The notes: generated from the sequence alone by a model not told the origin. Shown: positions 45,221-54,570, numbered from the stretch's first letter. The stretch: 64,000 nt of DNA from an uncultured Cytophagales bacterium (GCA_938002655.1 CALLAC010000017.1:124001-188000), one strand, 5' to 3'. Translations and numbers: made by a program.

Positions 45221-47053
45221 ATGATGGAAGAAGATAAAGTACTCGGTAACCAAGCAGACTTGGTGGAAACGGCATCTGAAAGCCTTGTTTCAGAAACAGA
45301 GGAGAATCATACAGAAGATTTTTCTCATTATTCAGCCGAACAACTCTTACATTTGGTTGAAAAATATCACAAAAAAGAGCTATCTGAGCAAGAAATAGAG
45401 GAGGCTTATCAACTATTCGGGCAAATAAAACCTACTTTTGATGCTTGGGTAGCTCATCAGAAAGAAGAAGCCTTACAAAAATATATTGCAGAAGGAGGTG
45501 AGGAAGATGGGTTTGCCTACAAACCAAACCTTACGGAAGCAAAATTTTATCAGATTTACAATCAAGTTGCTAAAAAACGCAAAGAAATTCAGAAAAAAAT
45601 AGAAGAATCGCTCCAAAAAAATTTGGAACGTAAAAAAGAAATTATCGAAAAGTTGCGTAAGCTTATACAACTTGAACAAGAAAGCCGTCAGACTAACGAA
45701 ATGGTCAAGAATTTGCAACAAGAGTGGAGAAAAATAGGACCTGTACCCAAAGGGCAATCAGGAAACTTGTGGGCAAGCTATAATGCTTTGATTGAAATGT
45801 ATTATAGCCGTCTGACTATTTACAACGAACTCAAAGAACTTGACCGCAAACGCAATTACGAAGCTAAACTAGCTATCTGTGAAAAAGCAGAAAAATTAGC
45901 CGAATTGCCTTCTATCAAAGAGGCAATCAAACAACTTACCGAATTGCACGAAGAATACAAACACATCGGACCCGTAGGAAGCAAAGACGACCAAACTGCC
46001 CTGTGGGAGCGTTTCAAAAAAGCCTCTGATGTAATCTATAACCGTAAAAAAGAACTCATAGAACAACGTAAAAAAGAACTTCAAGAAAATCTTGCTAAAA
46101 AAGAAGCTCTTTTACAAAAAGCTCGAGAATTAGCAGGCTTTGTAGGTGAAAAAATCAAACAATGGCAAGATGCTACCCAACAGCTTATGGAACTGCAAAA
46201 AGAATGGGAAGCTATTGGGCAAGTACCTTTGGAAAAATCTAAAGAAATTACCAGAGAGTTTTGGCATACTTTTAAAGTCTTTTTCCGCAGAAAATCTGAA
46301 TTTTTCAAGAGTTTAGACGAAAATCGTCAGAAAAATTTAGAGCAAAAAGTAGCCCTTTGTGAAAAAGCAGAAAGCTTGACTGCAAATGCTACCGAAGAAA
46401 ATTTAGAAGAAATTGCCGAAGAACTCAAAAAACTACAAGAACAATGGAAAGAAATTGGGGCAGTACCCGAAAACCAGAAAGAAGCCATTGCAGAGCGTTT
46501 TAAGAAAGTTTTAGATGAATTTTTTGACAAACGTCGCAGTTTTTTTGCCGAAAAAGATAAAGAGGAAAAAGAGAATTACAATAAGAAAAATGCCTTGTGC
46601 GAGCGACTGAAAAGTTACTCTGTCGAGGATTTAGCAAACTTTGATATAGAAAGCCTTGTGAACCAAGCTATCGAAGAGTGGAAATCGATTGGTTTTGTGC
46701 CACGCAAACAAATTGCTAAAATCAAAGATAAATTCTACCATGCTCTTAAATCGCTTGCAAAAAAAGTAGAAAACAACGAAAAAAGAGATTACATTGATTT
46801 AATTGTGGAAATTAAATGGGCAAGCTTACACGGCAAAAACTTTGCCAAAGACCTTGCCAAAAAAGAGCAAGCTATTCGTAAGAAAATTTCACAATTAGAA
46901 GACGAAATAGCAACGCTCAACAATAATTTAGGTTTTTTTGAGCTTTCAGGCAAAGAAAATGCAATTCGGGGTAGTTTTGAAGAAAAAATTCATAGCATAG
47001 AAAATCAGATTAAAAGCCTCAAAAATCAACTGAAACTAATTAAAAGTCTTTAA
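45221..47053 (+). CDS. DUF349 repeat protein
   Basis: A 610-residue coiled-coil protein. The ATG at 45221 is preferred to an in-frame TTG at 45215. I count five DUF349 repeats, each with a W/Y..IG.VP core: QEWRKIGPVP, EEYKHIGPVG, KEWEAIGQVP, EQWKEIGAVP and EEWKSIGFVP, spaced by about 70-75 residues. The first 70 residues are acidic, and the end is a coiled coil with Lys-rich turns. The family is found across bacteria with unclear function. It lies in the cytoplasm. Its end overlaps the convergent PagL-like gene by 14 bp. Confidence 0.85.
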   Translation: MMEEDKVLGNQADLVETASESLVSETEENHTEDFSHYSAEQLLHLVEKYHKKELSEQEIEEAYQLFGQIKPTFDAWVAHQKEEALQKYIAEGGEEDGFAYKPNLTEAKFYQIYNQVAKKRKEIQKKIEESLQKNLERKKEIIEKLRKLIQLEQESRQTNEMVKNLQQEWRKIGPVPKGQSGNLWASYNALIEMYYSRLTIYNELKELDRKRNYEAKLAICEKAEKLAELPSIKEAIKQLTELHEEYKHIGPVGSKDDQTALWERFKKASDVIYNRKKELIEQRKKELQENLAKKEALLQKARELAGFVGEKIKQWQDATQQLMELQKEWEAIGQVPLEKSKEITREFWHTFKVFFRRKSEFFKSLDENRQKNLEQKVALCEKAESLTANATEENLEEIAEELKKLQEQWKEIGAVPENQKEAIAERFKKVLDEFFDKRRSFFAEKDKEEKENYNKKNALCERLKSYSVEDLANFDIESLVNQAIEEWKSIGFVPRKQIAKIKDKFYHALKSLAKKVENNEKRDYIDLIVEIKWASLHGKNFAKDLAKKEQAIRKKISQLEDEIATLNNNLGFFELSGKENAIRGSFEEKIHSIENQIKSLKNQLKLIKSL

Positions 47054-48113
47054 GAACACGTACATCTAAAAAATTGGCAATATGACGGTGGGCTTTCATA
47101 GAAAAGCCCACTTTCCATTTCTGCCAAGCCTGGTAAGTAATTCCCCAACGATGATACCACCAATGAAAAAAATTAGTGTCGTTGTAAAGATATAAGCCCA
47201 CATGCTGAGTAAAACGAAATTTGCCCAAAGCAAACTGATGCCCTGCAAATACTCCCCAACGCCAAGCATTTTGCTTCAAATTAGCCTGCCTAATCCGTTC
47301 TTGCAGAGAGCCGTCCCAATACACTTCTGTTCCGCCACCTACAATGCTCAAACGTCCTATTTGTTTGTGTATTTGCCCGCCTGCACCTATTATCATAAAA
47401 CGCTCTTTTTGACCTACGCCTGCCCCTTTGTTAGAAAGAAACAAGAAAGCCTCTTTTTCCCAATCTTGATTTGGCTGAAAAGGAATCTTGGGGCGTTGAG
47501 GAATTTCGAAAGAGCGTAAAGTATAAAGCAAGCCCACAGAGCTCGTAATCCAATTGATACCTTTATTTGGATCTTTGATACCTCCGTTTGAGATATGTTG
47601 ATAATTTATTTGCCATTGAAATTGCCAAAATTTATTTATATGCACCTGCAAGCCGCTCGCTACATTCAAATAGGCACTCACAGGCATACTGTAAGAGCGA
47701 TTGTTCGGATTTTTGATAGAATCGAATGGATTGCTTAGGTAAGAAAAACCTGCTACTCCTCGCAAAGTAAATTGTAAGTGCTCGGAAAGGCGAAAAGTCG
47801 GTTCTAAGAAGTATCCTACTTGTAAGCTATGGCCTAAAATAGCATTGTCATAATTGTAGTAACTCAAAACGAGCCCCGATTGCGGATAGCAAAGACAATT
47901 TTGCCAAACTTTTTCTGAAACTTTTTGCCAATTTACTTCCCATTGCACTCCCCAAGGGTATGAGCCTGCTGTATTTTCTACTTCGGGAGAGTGGGCGAAA
48001 ATAGTTCCATAATGCAACTGCCCTCCCAAACGCAAAATGTTCTGGGTACTATCATTTTGAGCTAAAACCTTATGGAGTACACAAAAGATAAACAAACAAA
48101 CGACGTGCCTCAT
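47040..48113 (-). CDS. PagL-like acyloxyacyl hydrolase family outer-membrane protein
   Basis: A 357-residue exported protein, begun at the ATG at 48113 for its signal peptide (MRHVVCLFIFCVLHKVLAQ). The central INYQHISNGGIKDPNKGINW recalls the His-x-Ser active site of lipid A deacylase PagL. The C-terminal half repeats barrel strands and contains FFHWWYHRWGITYQ. It is about twice the size of PagL, so the activity is uncertain. Its end overlaps the DUF349 gene and its start lies 67 bp after the pheT stop. Confidence 0.7.
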   Translation of the reverse strand: MRHVVCLFIFCVLHKVLAQNDSTQNILRLGGQLHYGTIFAHSPEVENTAGSYPWGVQWEVNWQKVSEKVWQNCLCYPQSGLVLSYYNYDNAILGHSLQVGYFLEPTFRLSEHLQFTLRGVAGFSYLSNPFDSIKNPNNRSYSMPVSAYLNVASGLQVHINKFWQFQWQINYQHISNGGIKDPNKGINWITSSVGLLYTLRSFEIPQRPKIPFQPNQDWEKEAFLFLSNKGAGVGQKERFMIIGAGGQIHKQIGRLSIVGGGTEVYWDGSLQERIRQANLKQNAWRWGVFAGHQFALGKFRFTQHVGLYLYNDTNFFHWWYHRWGITYQAWQKWKVGFSMKAHRHIANFLDVRVLKDF

Positions 48114-48180
48114 ACTAAAATAACGAAACGCTACTAAATGCATTTAAATAAAAGCTATTCTAAACATAACCCAGCTTCTT

Positions 48181-50625
48181 TTAGTCTCTAATAATTGCTC
48201 CCAATTCTTTTTTAAAACCTTCCATAAGTTTCTGCATAGTTTTATCAATTTGCAAGTCGGTAAGAGTTTGCGTTTCATCTTGCAGGATAAAGCTAATAGC
48301 ATAAGATTTTTTCCCTTCGCCTAGTTGCTCGCCTTCGTATATGCTAAAAATATTTACAGCTTTGAGCAATTTTTTCTCCAAGGCAAAGGCTTTTTGTTCA
48401 ACTTCTTGGTAAGTGACGGTTTTATCTAGTACCAAAGACAAATCGCGACGTACTTCAGGGAATTTAGGAATTTCTTGATACGTATGTTCATCATTATAAT
48501 TGGCTACGAGCCAATCCCAATCTAGTTCGGCATAAAATACAGAGCCTTTCAAATCAGTTGTTTTGAGAATATAGGGTTGTAATTCTCCTATTTGAGCAAA
48601 GATTTTATCATTTTTTTGTAGAGCCAAACCGTACGCAAAGACACGCTCATCTGCATTTTGCTTTGTAAAGCCTGATACTTTCAGACTTTGTAAAATCTTA
48701 TCTAGAATGTTGTAGAAATGGTGAAAAGTAGTTTTGGGTGCAGGGCTATGTTGCCAGCTTTCTGCATTCCAATTGCCTACTGCCCAAAGAGCCAATTGGG
48801 TTTGCTCCTCATACTTTTCGCTTACACTGCCTTTTGAGATTTTTTTACGATAGATTTTACCAAATTCAAAAATTTTAATATCTTTTTGCTTACGATTTAG
48901 GTTGTACGCAATAACTTCTAATCCTGAGAAAATTAAGCTCTGACGTAAAACTTCCAACTCTTCGCTCAATTTATTAAGAATAACTACATTTTGAGTTTTA
49001 TCAACATTTTTCAATACTTGGGCGTATTCGGGTTTGGTGAGAGAATTGGTAATAATTTCATTAAAAGAATTGGCATTGAGTATTTCTGTAACTTTTTGTT
49101 GCAATTTGTGTTTGTCTATCTTGGGGAAAGATGCCAAAAAAGAAGCACTCAAATTTTGATTAAATTCAAGATTATTGAAGCCATAAATGCGTAAAATTTC
49201 TTCTACAATATCGGCTTCTCTGCGTACATCTACACGATAAGGAGGCACACTCACGCTGAACCCCTGTTCGGTTTCATTGGATATTTCAATTTCTAAACCG
49301 TTTAAAATGCTTTTAACGAGGGTTTTATCCAAAGATTTGCCAATGAGCCTATCCAGATTTTTGTAGCGTACTTCGAAATGAAAAGGAGCAATGGGTTGCG
49401 GATAGATGTCAATAATTTCAGAAGCAATTTTGCCTCCTGCTATTTCAGAAATCAGTACAGAAGCAAATTTAAGAGCATATACAGGCATATTGGGGTCTGT
49501 GCCTCGTTCAAAACGGAAGGAAGCATCAGTTTTTAGGCTGTGCCTTTGGGCTGTTTTGCGAATAGTATCAGGATGAAAATAAGCACTTTCAAGAAAGATT
49601 CTGGTAGTTTTTTCGGTAATACCTGAGTATAACCCGCCAAAAATACCTGCCAAAGCAAGTGGCTTTTCGGTATCGCAAATTATTAGGTCTTGGGCAGAGA
49701 GTTTGCGTTCTATGCCGTCAAGCGTTACGAAGGGTGTATTTTCAGGGAGTTTTTTGACAATAATTTTGTTTCCTGCAATACGATCGGCATCAAAAGCATG
49801 CAAAGGTTGTCCTAAATGATGCAAAACGTAATTAGTAATATCAACGACATTATTGATAGGATTTAGGCCGATGGCTTTCAGCCTATTCTTGAGCCAGTGA
49901 GGGGAGGGCTTTACGCTTACATTTTCGATAAGAATGCCTGCATAGCGAGGGCAGTCTTGGGTATGTTCTACAATTACCTGAATAGGCTTGCCCATACCTT
50001 CTACGAATTGGGCATTGGAAGGACGACATAATTCTTTTTGCAAAAGTACTTTCAAGTCTCGGGCTACGCCCAAATGCGAAGCGGCATCAATCCGATTGGG
50101 GGTGAGCCCTATTTCAAAAATATAGTCGGTTTCAATACTGAAAAACTCTGCGGCAGGCGTGCCATCAGGTAAGGTTGTATTTAGCACCATTATTCCTTCA
50201 TGAGATTCGCCTATGCCTATTTCATCTTCGGCACAAATCATTCCTAAGGATTCTTCGCCACGAATTTTAGCTTTTTTGATAATAAAAGGCTCGCCAGTTG
50301 TAGGATATAGGATAGTACCTACTGTGGCTACTACTACTTTTTGCCCTTGGGCAACATTGCTTGCTCCACAAACAATAGGTAGAATTTCTGAGCCAACACT
50401 TACGGTAGTTTTAAAAAGTTTGTCGGCGTTGGGGTGCTTTTCACAAGTGAGTACCTGACCAATTACCAGACCTTCAAGAGCATTATTGAGCTTTTTGCCC
50501 TGATATAAGTATACTTTTTCTATACTTTCTACTTCCAAACCTGCTTGGGTAAGCACTTGGGCGAGCTGTTCGGGTGTTTCGCTCAAATCAAGAAAAGTTT
50601 TCAGCCAGTTGTAAGATATTTTCAT
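48181..50625 (-). CDS. pheT: Phenylalanyl-tRNA synthetase beta subunit
   Basis: An 814-residue subunit that with PheS charges tRNA-Phe. Visible domains: an N-terminal tRNA-binding domain (LTCEKHPNADKLFKTTV), B3/B4 editing core (FDADRIAGNKIIVKKL), B5 (PHRVDVRREADIVEEILRIYGF-like region), the catalytic-like core with FRFERGTDPNMP, and a C-terminal FDX-ACB domain (PKFPEVRRDLSLVL). The length is normal. pheS is not adjacent, as is often the case in Bacteroidota. Confidence 0.96.
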   Translation of the reverse strand: MKISYNWLKTFLDLSETPEQLAQVLTQAGLEVESIEKVYLYQGKKLNNALEGLVIGQVLTCEKHPNADKLFKTTVSVGSEILPIVCGASNVAQGQKVVVATVGTILYPTTGEPFIIKKAKIRGEESLGMICAEDEIGIGESHEGIMVLNTTLPDGTPAAEFFSIETDYIFEIGLTPNRIDAASHLGVARDLKVLLQKELCRPSNAQFVEGMGKPIQVIVEHTQDCPRYAGILIENVSVKPSPHWLKNRLKAIGLNPINNVVDITNYVLHHLGQPLHAFDADRIAGNKIIVKKLPENTPFVTLDGIERKLSAQDLIICDTEKPLALAGIFGGLYSGITEKTTRIFLESAYFHPDTIRKTAQRHSLKTDASFRFERGTDPNMPVYALKFASVLISEIAGGKIASEIIDIYPQPIAPFHFEVRYKNLDRLIGKSLDKTLVKSILNGLEIEISNETEQGFSVSVPPYRVDVRREADIVEEILRIYGFNNLEFNQNLSASFLASFPKIDKHKLQQKVTEILNANSFNEIITNSLTKPEYAQVLKNVDKTQNVVILNKLSEELEVLRQSLIFSGLEVIAYNLNRKQKDIKIFEFGKIYRKKISKGSVSEKYEEQTQLALWAVGNWNAESWQHSPAPKTTFHHFYNILDKILQSLKVSGFTKQNADERVFAYGLALQKNDKIFAQIGELQPYILKTTDLKGSVFYAELDWDWLVANYNDEHTYQEIPKFPEVRRDLSLVLDKTVTYQEVEQKAFALEKKLLKAVNIFSIYEGEQLGEGKKSYAISFILQDETQTLTDLQIDKTMQKLMEGFKKELGAIIRD

Positions 50626-50686
50626 ATGGTGCTATTTGCTTGCAAAGATAAGCTAATTTTGATGCAAGACAAATTTGCCCGTATAC

Positions 50687-50722
50687 AGAAAAACAAAGGA
50701 CTTCCCTTGGGAAGCCCTTTGT
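50687..50722 (-). terminator. Terminator of the H1-like gene
   Basis: A 14-bp stem with one mismatch (ACAAAGGACTTCCC and GGGAAGCCCTTTGT), a 2-base loop, and on the minus strand a TTTTT tail. Confidence 0.75.
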
Positions 50723-50742
50723 TGCATGAGATGAAGAGAAAG

Positions 50743-51003
50743 TTACTTTTTCTTTCCTCCTGATTTTGCGGCAGACTTCCCGCTGGCGGCTTTTTTTCCT
50801 CCACTATTTTTAGCTTTGGAAGCCGCTTTTTTGTTTTTGATTTCCTGTACTTCTTTTCGGATATCTTGGGCAAGAACCTTTAAATCTTGCATTGCCTTAC
50901 GAACTCGAGTACCGGCGGCTTGGTTATCTTTGTCGTAAAACTTTTCTACATCGGCTTCAATAGAAGCTACGATGTCTTTTAATTTTTTGAATTTTTCTGA
51001 CAT
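50743..51003 (-). CDS. Histone H1-like DNA-binding protein
   Basis: An 86-residue basic protein, started at the ATG at 51003 after a strong promoter. The N-terminal half is helical (KFKKLKDIVASIEADVEKFY, then AAGTRVRKAMQDLKVLAQDIRKE), and the last 30 residues are a Lys/Ala/Ser/Gly tail (KKAASKAKNSGGKKAAS), as in the Hc1-like histones of Bacteroidota and Chlamydia. It probably binds and condenses DNA without strong sequence preference. It has its own promoter and terminator. Confidence 0.88.
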   Translation of the reverse strand: MSEKFKKLKDIVASIEADVEKFYDKDNQAAGTRVRKAMQDLKVLAQDIRKEVQEIKNKKAASKAKNSGGKKAASGKSAAKSGGKKK

Positions 51004-51049
51004 AATAGTAAGGGTTTTTAAGTGAAACAAATAATGACGATTAACTTGT

Positions 51050-51079
51050 CAAATCTAAATATTCTCTTGAAAATTGCAA
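51050..51079 (-). promoter_or_regulatory. Promoter of the H1-like gene
   Basis: On the minus strand, TTG at 51079-51077 and TAGATTTG at 51057-51050, 19 bp apart. The RNA starts near 51043, 40 nt before the ATG. Confidence 0.65.
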
Positions 51080-51111
51080 TAAAAAAAATCATTTTTTTTT
51101 GAAAAATTTTT

Positions 51112-51133
51112 AACTTTGTTTATTAAAGTTTTG
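51112..51133. repeat. Palindromic repeat, copy 1
   Basis: AACTTTG and TTAAAGTTTTG flank TTTA; the outer parts are inverted repeats (AACTTT/AAAGTT). The copy at 51219 has ATAA at the centre and is otherwise identical. Confidence 0.6.
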
Positions 51134-51218
51134 AAAATCAATGTTTTGATAAAATCTTTATTATGTAAAATTGGGGCACTTTTTTTGGAAAAATTTTAAT
51201 TCTATTAGTGATATAGCA

Positions 51219-51240
51219 AACTTTGATAATTAAAGTTTTG
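51219..51240. repeat. Palindromic repeat, copy 2
   Basis: AACTTTG and TTAAAGTTTTG flank ATAA. The distance from copy 1 is 107 bp, about ten helical turns. Confidence 0.6.
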
Positions 51241-51340
51241 TTGGAAAATCTTTAAAGCGTACTTTTATTTTTGAAGTAAAATCTATGTTGCTTTAAGAGA
51301 TACTTTAAAAAATAAAGTTTCTTTTTTTGTTATTTTAAGC

Positions 51341-51356
51341 AAGTTTTGAAAATCAA
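51341..51356. repeat. Second copy of a 16-bp direct repeat
   Basis: AAGTTTTGAAAATCAA is identical to 51126-51141, which extends out of palindromic copy 1. Confidence 0.55.
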
Positions 51357-51420
51357 AGTATCACTTTTATAGAATGTTAGATAATGAAAAGATATATGAA
51401 ACGTTTTATCGAAAAATCAT

Positions 51421-51428
51421 TATTTTTG
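51421..51428 (+). promoter_or_regulatory. -7 box for aspartate kinase
   Basis: TATTTTTG, with a start near 51435 and a leader of about 27 nt. No -33 consensus is seen, so activation by a factor bound upstream is possible. Confidence 0.45.
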
Positions 51429-51461
51429 TGATATTTTCTTCAACCTAAACTTATAAAATTT

Positions 51462-52856
51462 ATGCTTACTGTCGAAAAAATCGGCGGAACGTCTATGTCT
51501 GCTTTCGATAAAGTTCTGCAAAATATTATTCTCTTTGATCCTAATCGTATTTACAACCGAATTTACATAGTTTCAGCTTATGCGGGTGTAACTAACTGGC
51601 TCTTGGAAGATAAGAAAACCCAAAAGCCAGGTGTGTATCATTTTTTCATTAACAAACAAAACTATGCTGAAAAATTAGATGAACTTTGCTCAAAATTACA
51701 ACAAATCAATGCTCAATATAAAGAATTAGGCTTGGATATAGTAGAAGCAAATAACTTTATACGACAACGTATAAACGATGCTCAAAGATATTTAGAAAGT
51801 TTAGCAGACGTTTTAGCTTCAGGCTATCTACCACCAGAAAATATTTATCAGGTGGCAAGAGAAATATTAGCCTCTATCGGAGAAAGCCATTCAGCCTTTA
51901 ATACTGTCAATATTTTAAAAAACAAAGGCTATAATGCTACACTCATAGATTTGAGCGGCTTTCACGATGCCGAATCGCTTACGATTGATGAGCGTATCAG
52001 AAAATATCTGACAGGCATAGATTTTAATCAGACCATTTGCGTTGTTACGGGCTACGCCAAGGGCATAGAAGGTATTATGAGAGAATTTGACAGAGGTTAT
52101 TCTGAAGTTACTTTTAGCAAAGTAGCAGTACTTGTAAAAGCCGATGAAGCCATTATCCATAAAGAATATCATCTTTCTTCTGCCGACCCCAATATTGTAG
52201 GAGTTGAAAACTGCCGTCCCGTTGGAATGACCAACTATGACGTAGCCGACCAACTTACCGATGTAGGAATGGAGGCTATTCATCCTAAAGCTTCAAAACC
52301 ACTAGAAATGAATGGGATTAATTTGCGTATCAAAAACACCTTCGAGCCAACTCATGAGGGTACACTTATCACAAAGAACTATATCTGCCCCGAAAGTCGT
52401 GTAGAAATTATTACAGGTTCGGATAAAGTAATGATTTTGGATATTCATGACCCGCTCATGGTAGGTTCGGTAGGCTACGATTTGCGAATAATGCAAGAAC
52501 TTGAAAAGCATAATGTAAGTTATATTTTCAAAACCACGAGTGCCAATAGTATTTCGATGGTGATTTGGGAAAAAGATGCTAAAAAAGAGCTGTTGGAAAC
52601 TTTGCAAAGCAAATATGAAGCTGTAACTATACAAAAAGCGGCTTTGGTATGCCTGGTGGGTACCAATATTCATCAGCCTGGTATTTTAGCTCGTACAGCT
52701 CAGGTGCTTGCTGCAAATAATATCAATGTTTTGAGTGTGGGCTGTGCTTTGCGTCAGGTGAATATTCAGCTTGTGGTAGAAAGGCAGTATTTTCGCAAAG
52801 CCATTAGTTTGCTTAATCAAGCTTTTGTAGAAAAAGAAGCTACTTTTTCAAAGTAA
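51462..52856 (+). CDS. Aspartate kinase
   Basis: A 464-residue monofunctional kinase that phosphorylates aspartate as the first step toward lysine, threonine and methionine. The catalytic Lys is in VEKIGGTSMSAF; DRGYSEVTFSKVA holds the substrate-binding region. The C-terminal ACT-like domains (VEIITGSDKVMILDIHDP and ALVCLVGTNIHQPGILARTAQVL) may bind lysine or threonine for feedback control. It is not fused to homoserine dehydrogenase. A terminator follows the gene, and repeats lie upstream. Confidence 0.93.
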   Translation: MLTVEKIGGTSMSAFDKVLQNIILFDPNRIYNRIYIVSAYAGVTNWLLEDKKTQKPGVYHFFINKQNYAEKLDELCSKLQQINAQYKELGLDIVEANNFIRQRINDAQRYLESLADVLASGYLPPENIYQVAREILASIGESHSAFNTVNILKNKGYNATLIDLSGFHDAESLTIDERIRKYLTGIDFNQTICVVTGYAKGIEGIMREFDRGYSEVTFSKVAVLVKADEAIIHKEYHLSSADPNIVGVENCRPVGMTNYDVADQLTDVGMEAIHPKASKPLEMNGINLRIKNTFEPTHEGTLITKNYICPESRVEIITGSDKVMILDIHDPLMVGSVGYDLRIMQELEKHNVSYIFKTTSANSISMVIWEKDAKKELLETLQSKYEAVTIQKAALVCLVGTNIHQPGILARTAQVLAANNINVLSVGCALRQVNIQLVVERQYFRKAISLLNQAFVEKEATFSK

Positions 52857-52885
52857 AATGCCCATTTAGTTAACATCATCGATAA

Positions 52886-52930
52886 GCGTTTCGACTTTGC
52901 TCACCAACCAGAGCCGAAACGCATTTTTTA
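52886..52930 (+). terminator. Terminator after aspartate kinase
   Basis: An 8-bp stem (GCGTTTCG and CGAAACGC), an inner GCTC/GAGC stem, and a T-rich tail ATTTTTTA. Confidence 0.75.
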
Positions 52931-52936
52931 CAAAAA

Positions 52937-53037
52937 TACATTTGCGATGATTTGAAAACTAATGCGTCGAACTTGATAGGTTCTAAAAACCTACCAGATT
53001 TGAGTATAACGAAAAGTTTTTCACTCTATCTTTTTTT
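52937..53037 (+). ncRNA. Candidate small RNA
   Basis: A TACATTTG box at 52937-52944 predicts a start near 52951. The RNA would contain a TAGGTT/AACCTA hairpin (52977-52993) and end at a hairpin with stem GAGT/ACTC plus GAAAA/TTTTC at 53002-53026 followed by a T-run. There is no -33 element that I trust. It could also be a REP-like hairpin. Confidence 0.3.
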
Positions 53038-53164
53038 GCCATTTTTGATAATTTGCACTTTGGTAATGAGGTAGTTTGATTTGTTAATATTTCACACATA
53101 TTACAAAAAACTCTTTCTTTGTTTTCTATTGAATATCATACGATTTTTACACAAGCAAAATTTT

Positions 53165-53668
53165 TTAAACAACTCTTTCATACTCAATAATATCGAAAGG
53201 GAATTCGTTTTTTTCATTTTTGGGAAAAGAGATACGATTTACTTCTCGCCAATCTTTGGGAGAAATATCAGGAAAGAAGGTATCGCCTTCTATATGAGCT
53301 TTTACACGTGTAAGGTAAATCTTATTGACAGCTTTCCTTTTAATGGCTTGTTCGTAAATAGAACTTCCACCAATAATGAAAATTTGCTTGTTTAGAAAAG
53401 TTCGTGCAAAATCAATGGCTTCATCCAAAATGTTAATTACATAACAGTTTTCATCGTCAACCTCATAGTTTTTATCACGTGAGACAATAATATGCACCCG
53501 ATTAGGCAGTATTTTAGGCAAAGACTCAAAGGTTTTTCTACCCATAATAATCACGTGAGAGTTCGTGAGTTCTTTGAAAAACCGCATATCGTCTTTCAGT
53601 ACCCAGGGGAGTTTGCCGTCTTTCCCGATAACATTATTTTCTGAAGTCGCAACAACTAAACTAACCAT
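53165..53668 (-). CDS. folA: Dihydrofolate reductase
   Basis: A 167-residue enzyme that reduces dihydrofolate to tetrahydrofolate with NADPH. It shows VATSENNVIGKDGKLPW, KDDMRFFKELT, VIIMGRKTFESLP for NADPH binding, and IFIIGGSSIYEQAI. The start overlaps the end of fmt by 13 bp, indicating coupled translation. The partner gene fmt uses a tetrahydrofolate cofactor. Confidence 0.95.
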   Translation of the reverse strand: MVSLVVATSENNVIGKDGKLPWVLKDDMRFFKELTNSHVIIMGRKTFESLPKILPNRVHIIVSRDKNYEVDDENCYVINILDEAIDFARTFLNKQIFIIGGSSIYEQAIKRKAVNKIYLTRVKAHIEGDTFFPDISPKDWREVNRISFPKNEKNEFPFDIIEYERVV

Positions 53669-54570
53669 TCTCTAAAACCGTTAAGAAATTCTTGTGTGTT
53701 CATACGCTTTTTGCCTTCTAATTGCAATTGCAAAACTTCTATCCAACCTTCTTGGCTCATAAAAGCAAGTTTATTTCCTTGAACTCTAAAAGAGCCTATT
53801 ACAGATTTATATTCCCAATCTAATGTTTTTGGATTGATTTGAAAAATTTTGCAATATTTTTCTTTTAACAAAGTCCAAGCAGTAGGATAAGGAGCAAGCC
53901 CTCTGACGAAGTTGTATAATTGTAAGGCTGATTTGTTCCAATCAATTTGGCAAGTTTCTTTAAGGATCTTGGGGGCATAGCTTACTTCTCCTTTCTGTTC
54001 ATAAGTTTGCAAATTTCCTTTCTCAATTGCCTGAACGGTTTTAAGTACAAGCTCTGCCCCTTTGTGCATAAGTCTTTCGTAGAGTGTACCTGCGGTATCT
54101 TCGAAGTAGATAGGTTCTTTTTCTTGGAAAATGATGTTGCCTGTATCTATTGCATGTTTGAGAAAAAAAGTAGTAAGACCTGTTTCTGTTTCGCCATTGA
54201 TAATTGCCCAATGAATAGGAGCGGCACCACGATATTTAGGAAGTAAAGACGCATGCAAATTGAAAGTACCCAGAGGAGGCATTGCCCACACCACTTCGGG
54301 AAGCATACGAAAAGCGACTACTACTTGTAAATCGGCTTGTAAACTCTTCAATTCCTCAATAAATTCAGGACTTTTGAGATTGACAGGTTGGAGCAAAGGT
54401 AGATTTTGGCTCAAAGCATATTGTTTTACCTGCGACATTTGCAATTGTTTTCCCCTACCTGCGGGTTTATCAGGTGCAGTAATAACCCCTACAATAGGAT
54501 ATTGATTTTCTACCAGAATTTTAAGTGAGGGAACAGCAAATTCGGGCGTTCCCATAAAAACAATTTTCAT
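53656..54570 (-). CDS. fmt: Methionyl-tRNA formyltransferase
   Basis: A 304-residue enzyme that formylates initiator Met-tRNA from 10-formyl-tetrahydrofolate. It has FMGTPEFAVPSL, the folate-binding and catalytic NLHASLLPKYRGAAPIHWAI, and the C-terminal OB-fold region. Its ATG overlaps the TPR gene's stop codon by one base and its end overlaps folA by 13 bp, so the three form an operon. Confidence 0.95.
   Translation of the reverse strand: MKIVFMGTPEFAVPSLKILVENQYPIVGVITAPDKPAGRGKQLQMSQVKQYALSQNLPLLQPVNLKSPEFIEELKSLQADLQVVVAFRMLPEVVWAMPPLGTFNLHASLLPKYRGAAPIHWAIINGETETGLTTFFLKHAIDTGNIIFQEKEPIYFEDTAGTLYERLMHKGAELVLKTVQAIEKGNLQTYEQKGEVSYAPKILKETCQIDWNKSALQLYNFVRGLAPYPTAWTLLKEKYCKIFQINPKTLDWEYKSVIGSFRVQGNKLAFMSQEGWIEVLQLQLEGKKRMNTQEFLNGFREWLV

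Larger units (their letters stand above)
51004..51461. other. Divergent regulatory region between H1-like gene and aspartate kinase
   Basis: A 458-bp very AT-rich gap. It holds the H1 promoter, two 22-bp near-identical palindromic repeats (51112-51133, 51219-51240), a 16-bp direct repeat (51126-51141, 51341-51356) and the kinase's -7 box at 51421. No gene is seen. Confidence 0.65.
52857..53164. other. Intergenic region with terminator and possible small RNA
   Basis: A 308-bp gap. It contains the kinase's terminator (52886-52930), a TACATTTG box (52937-52944), a hairpin (52977-52993) and a terminator-like hairpin (53002-53037). No coding frame is seen. Confidence 0.5.
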
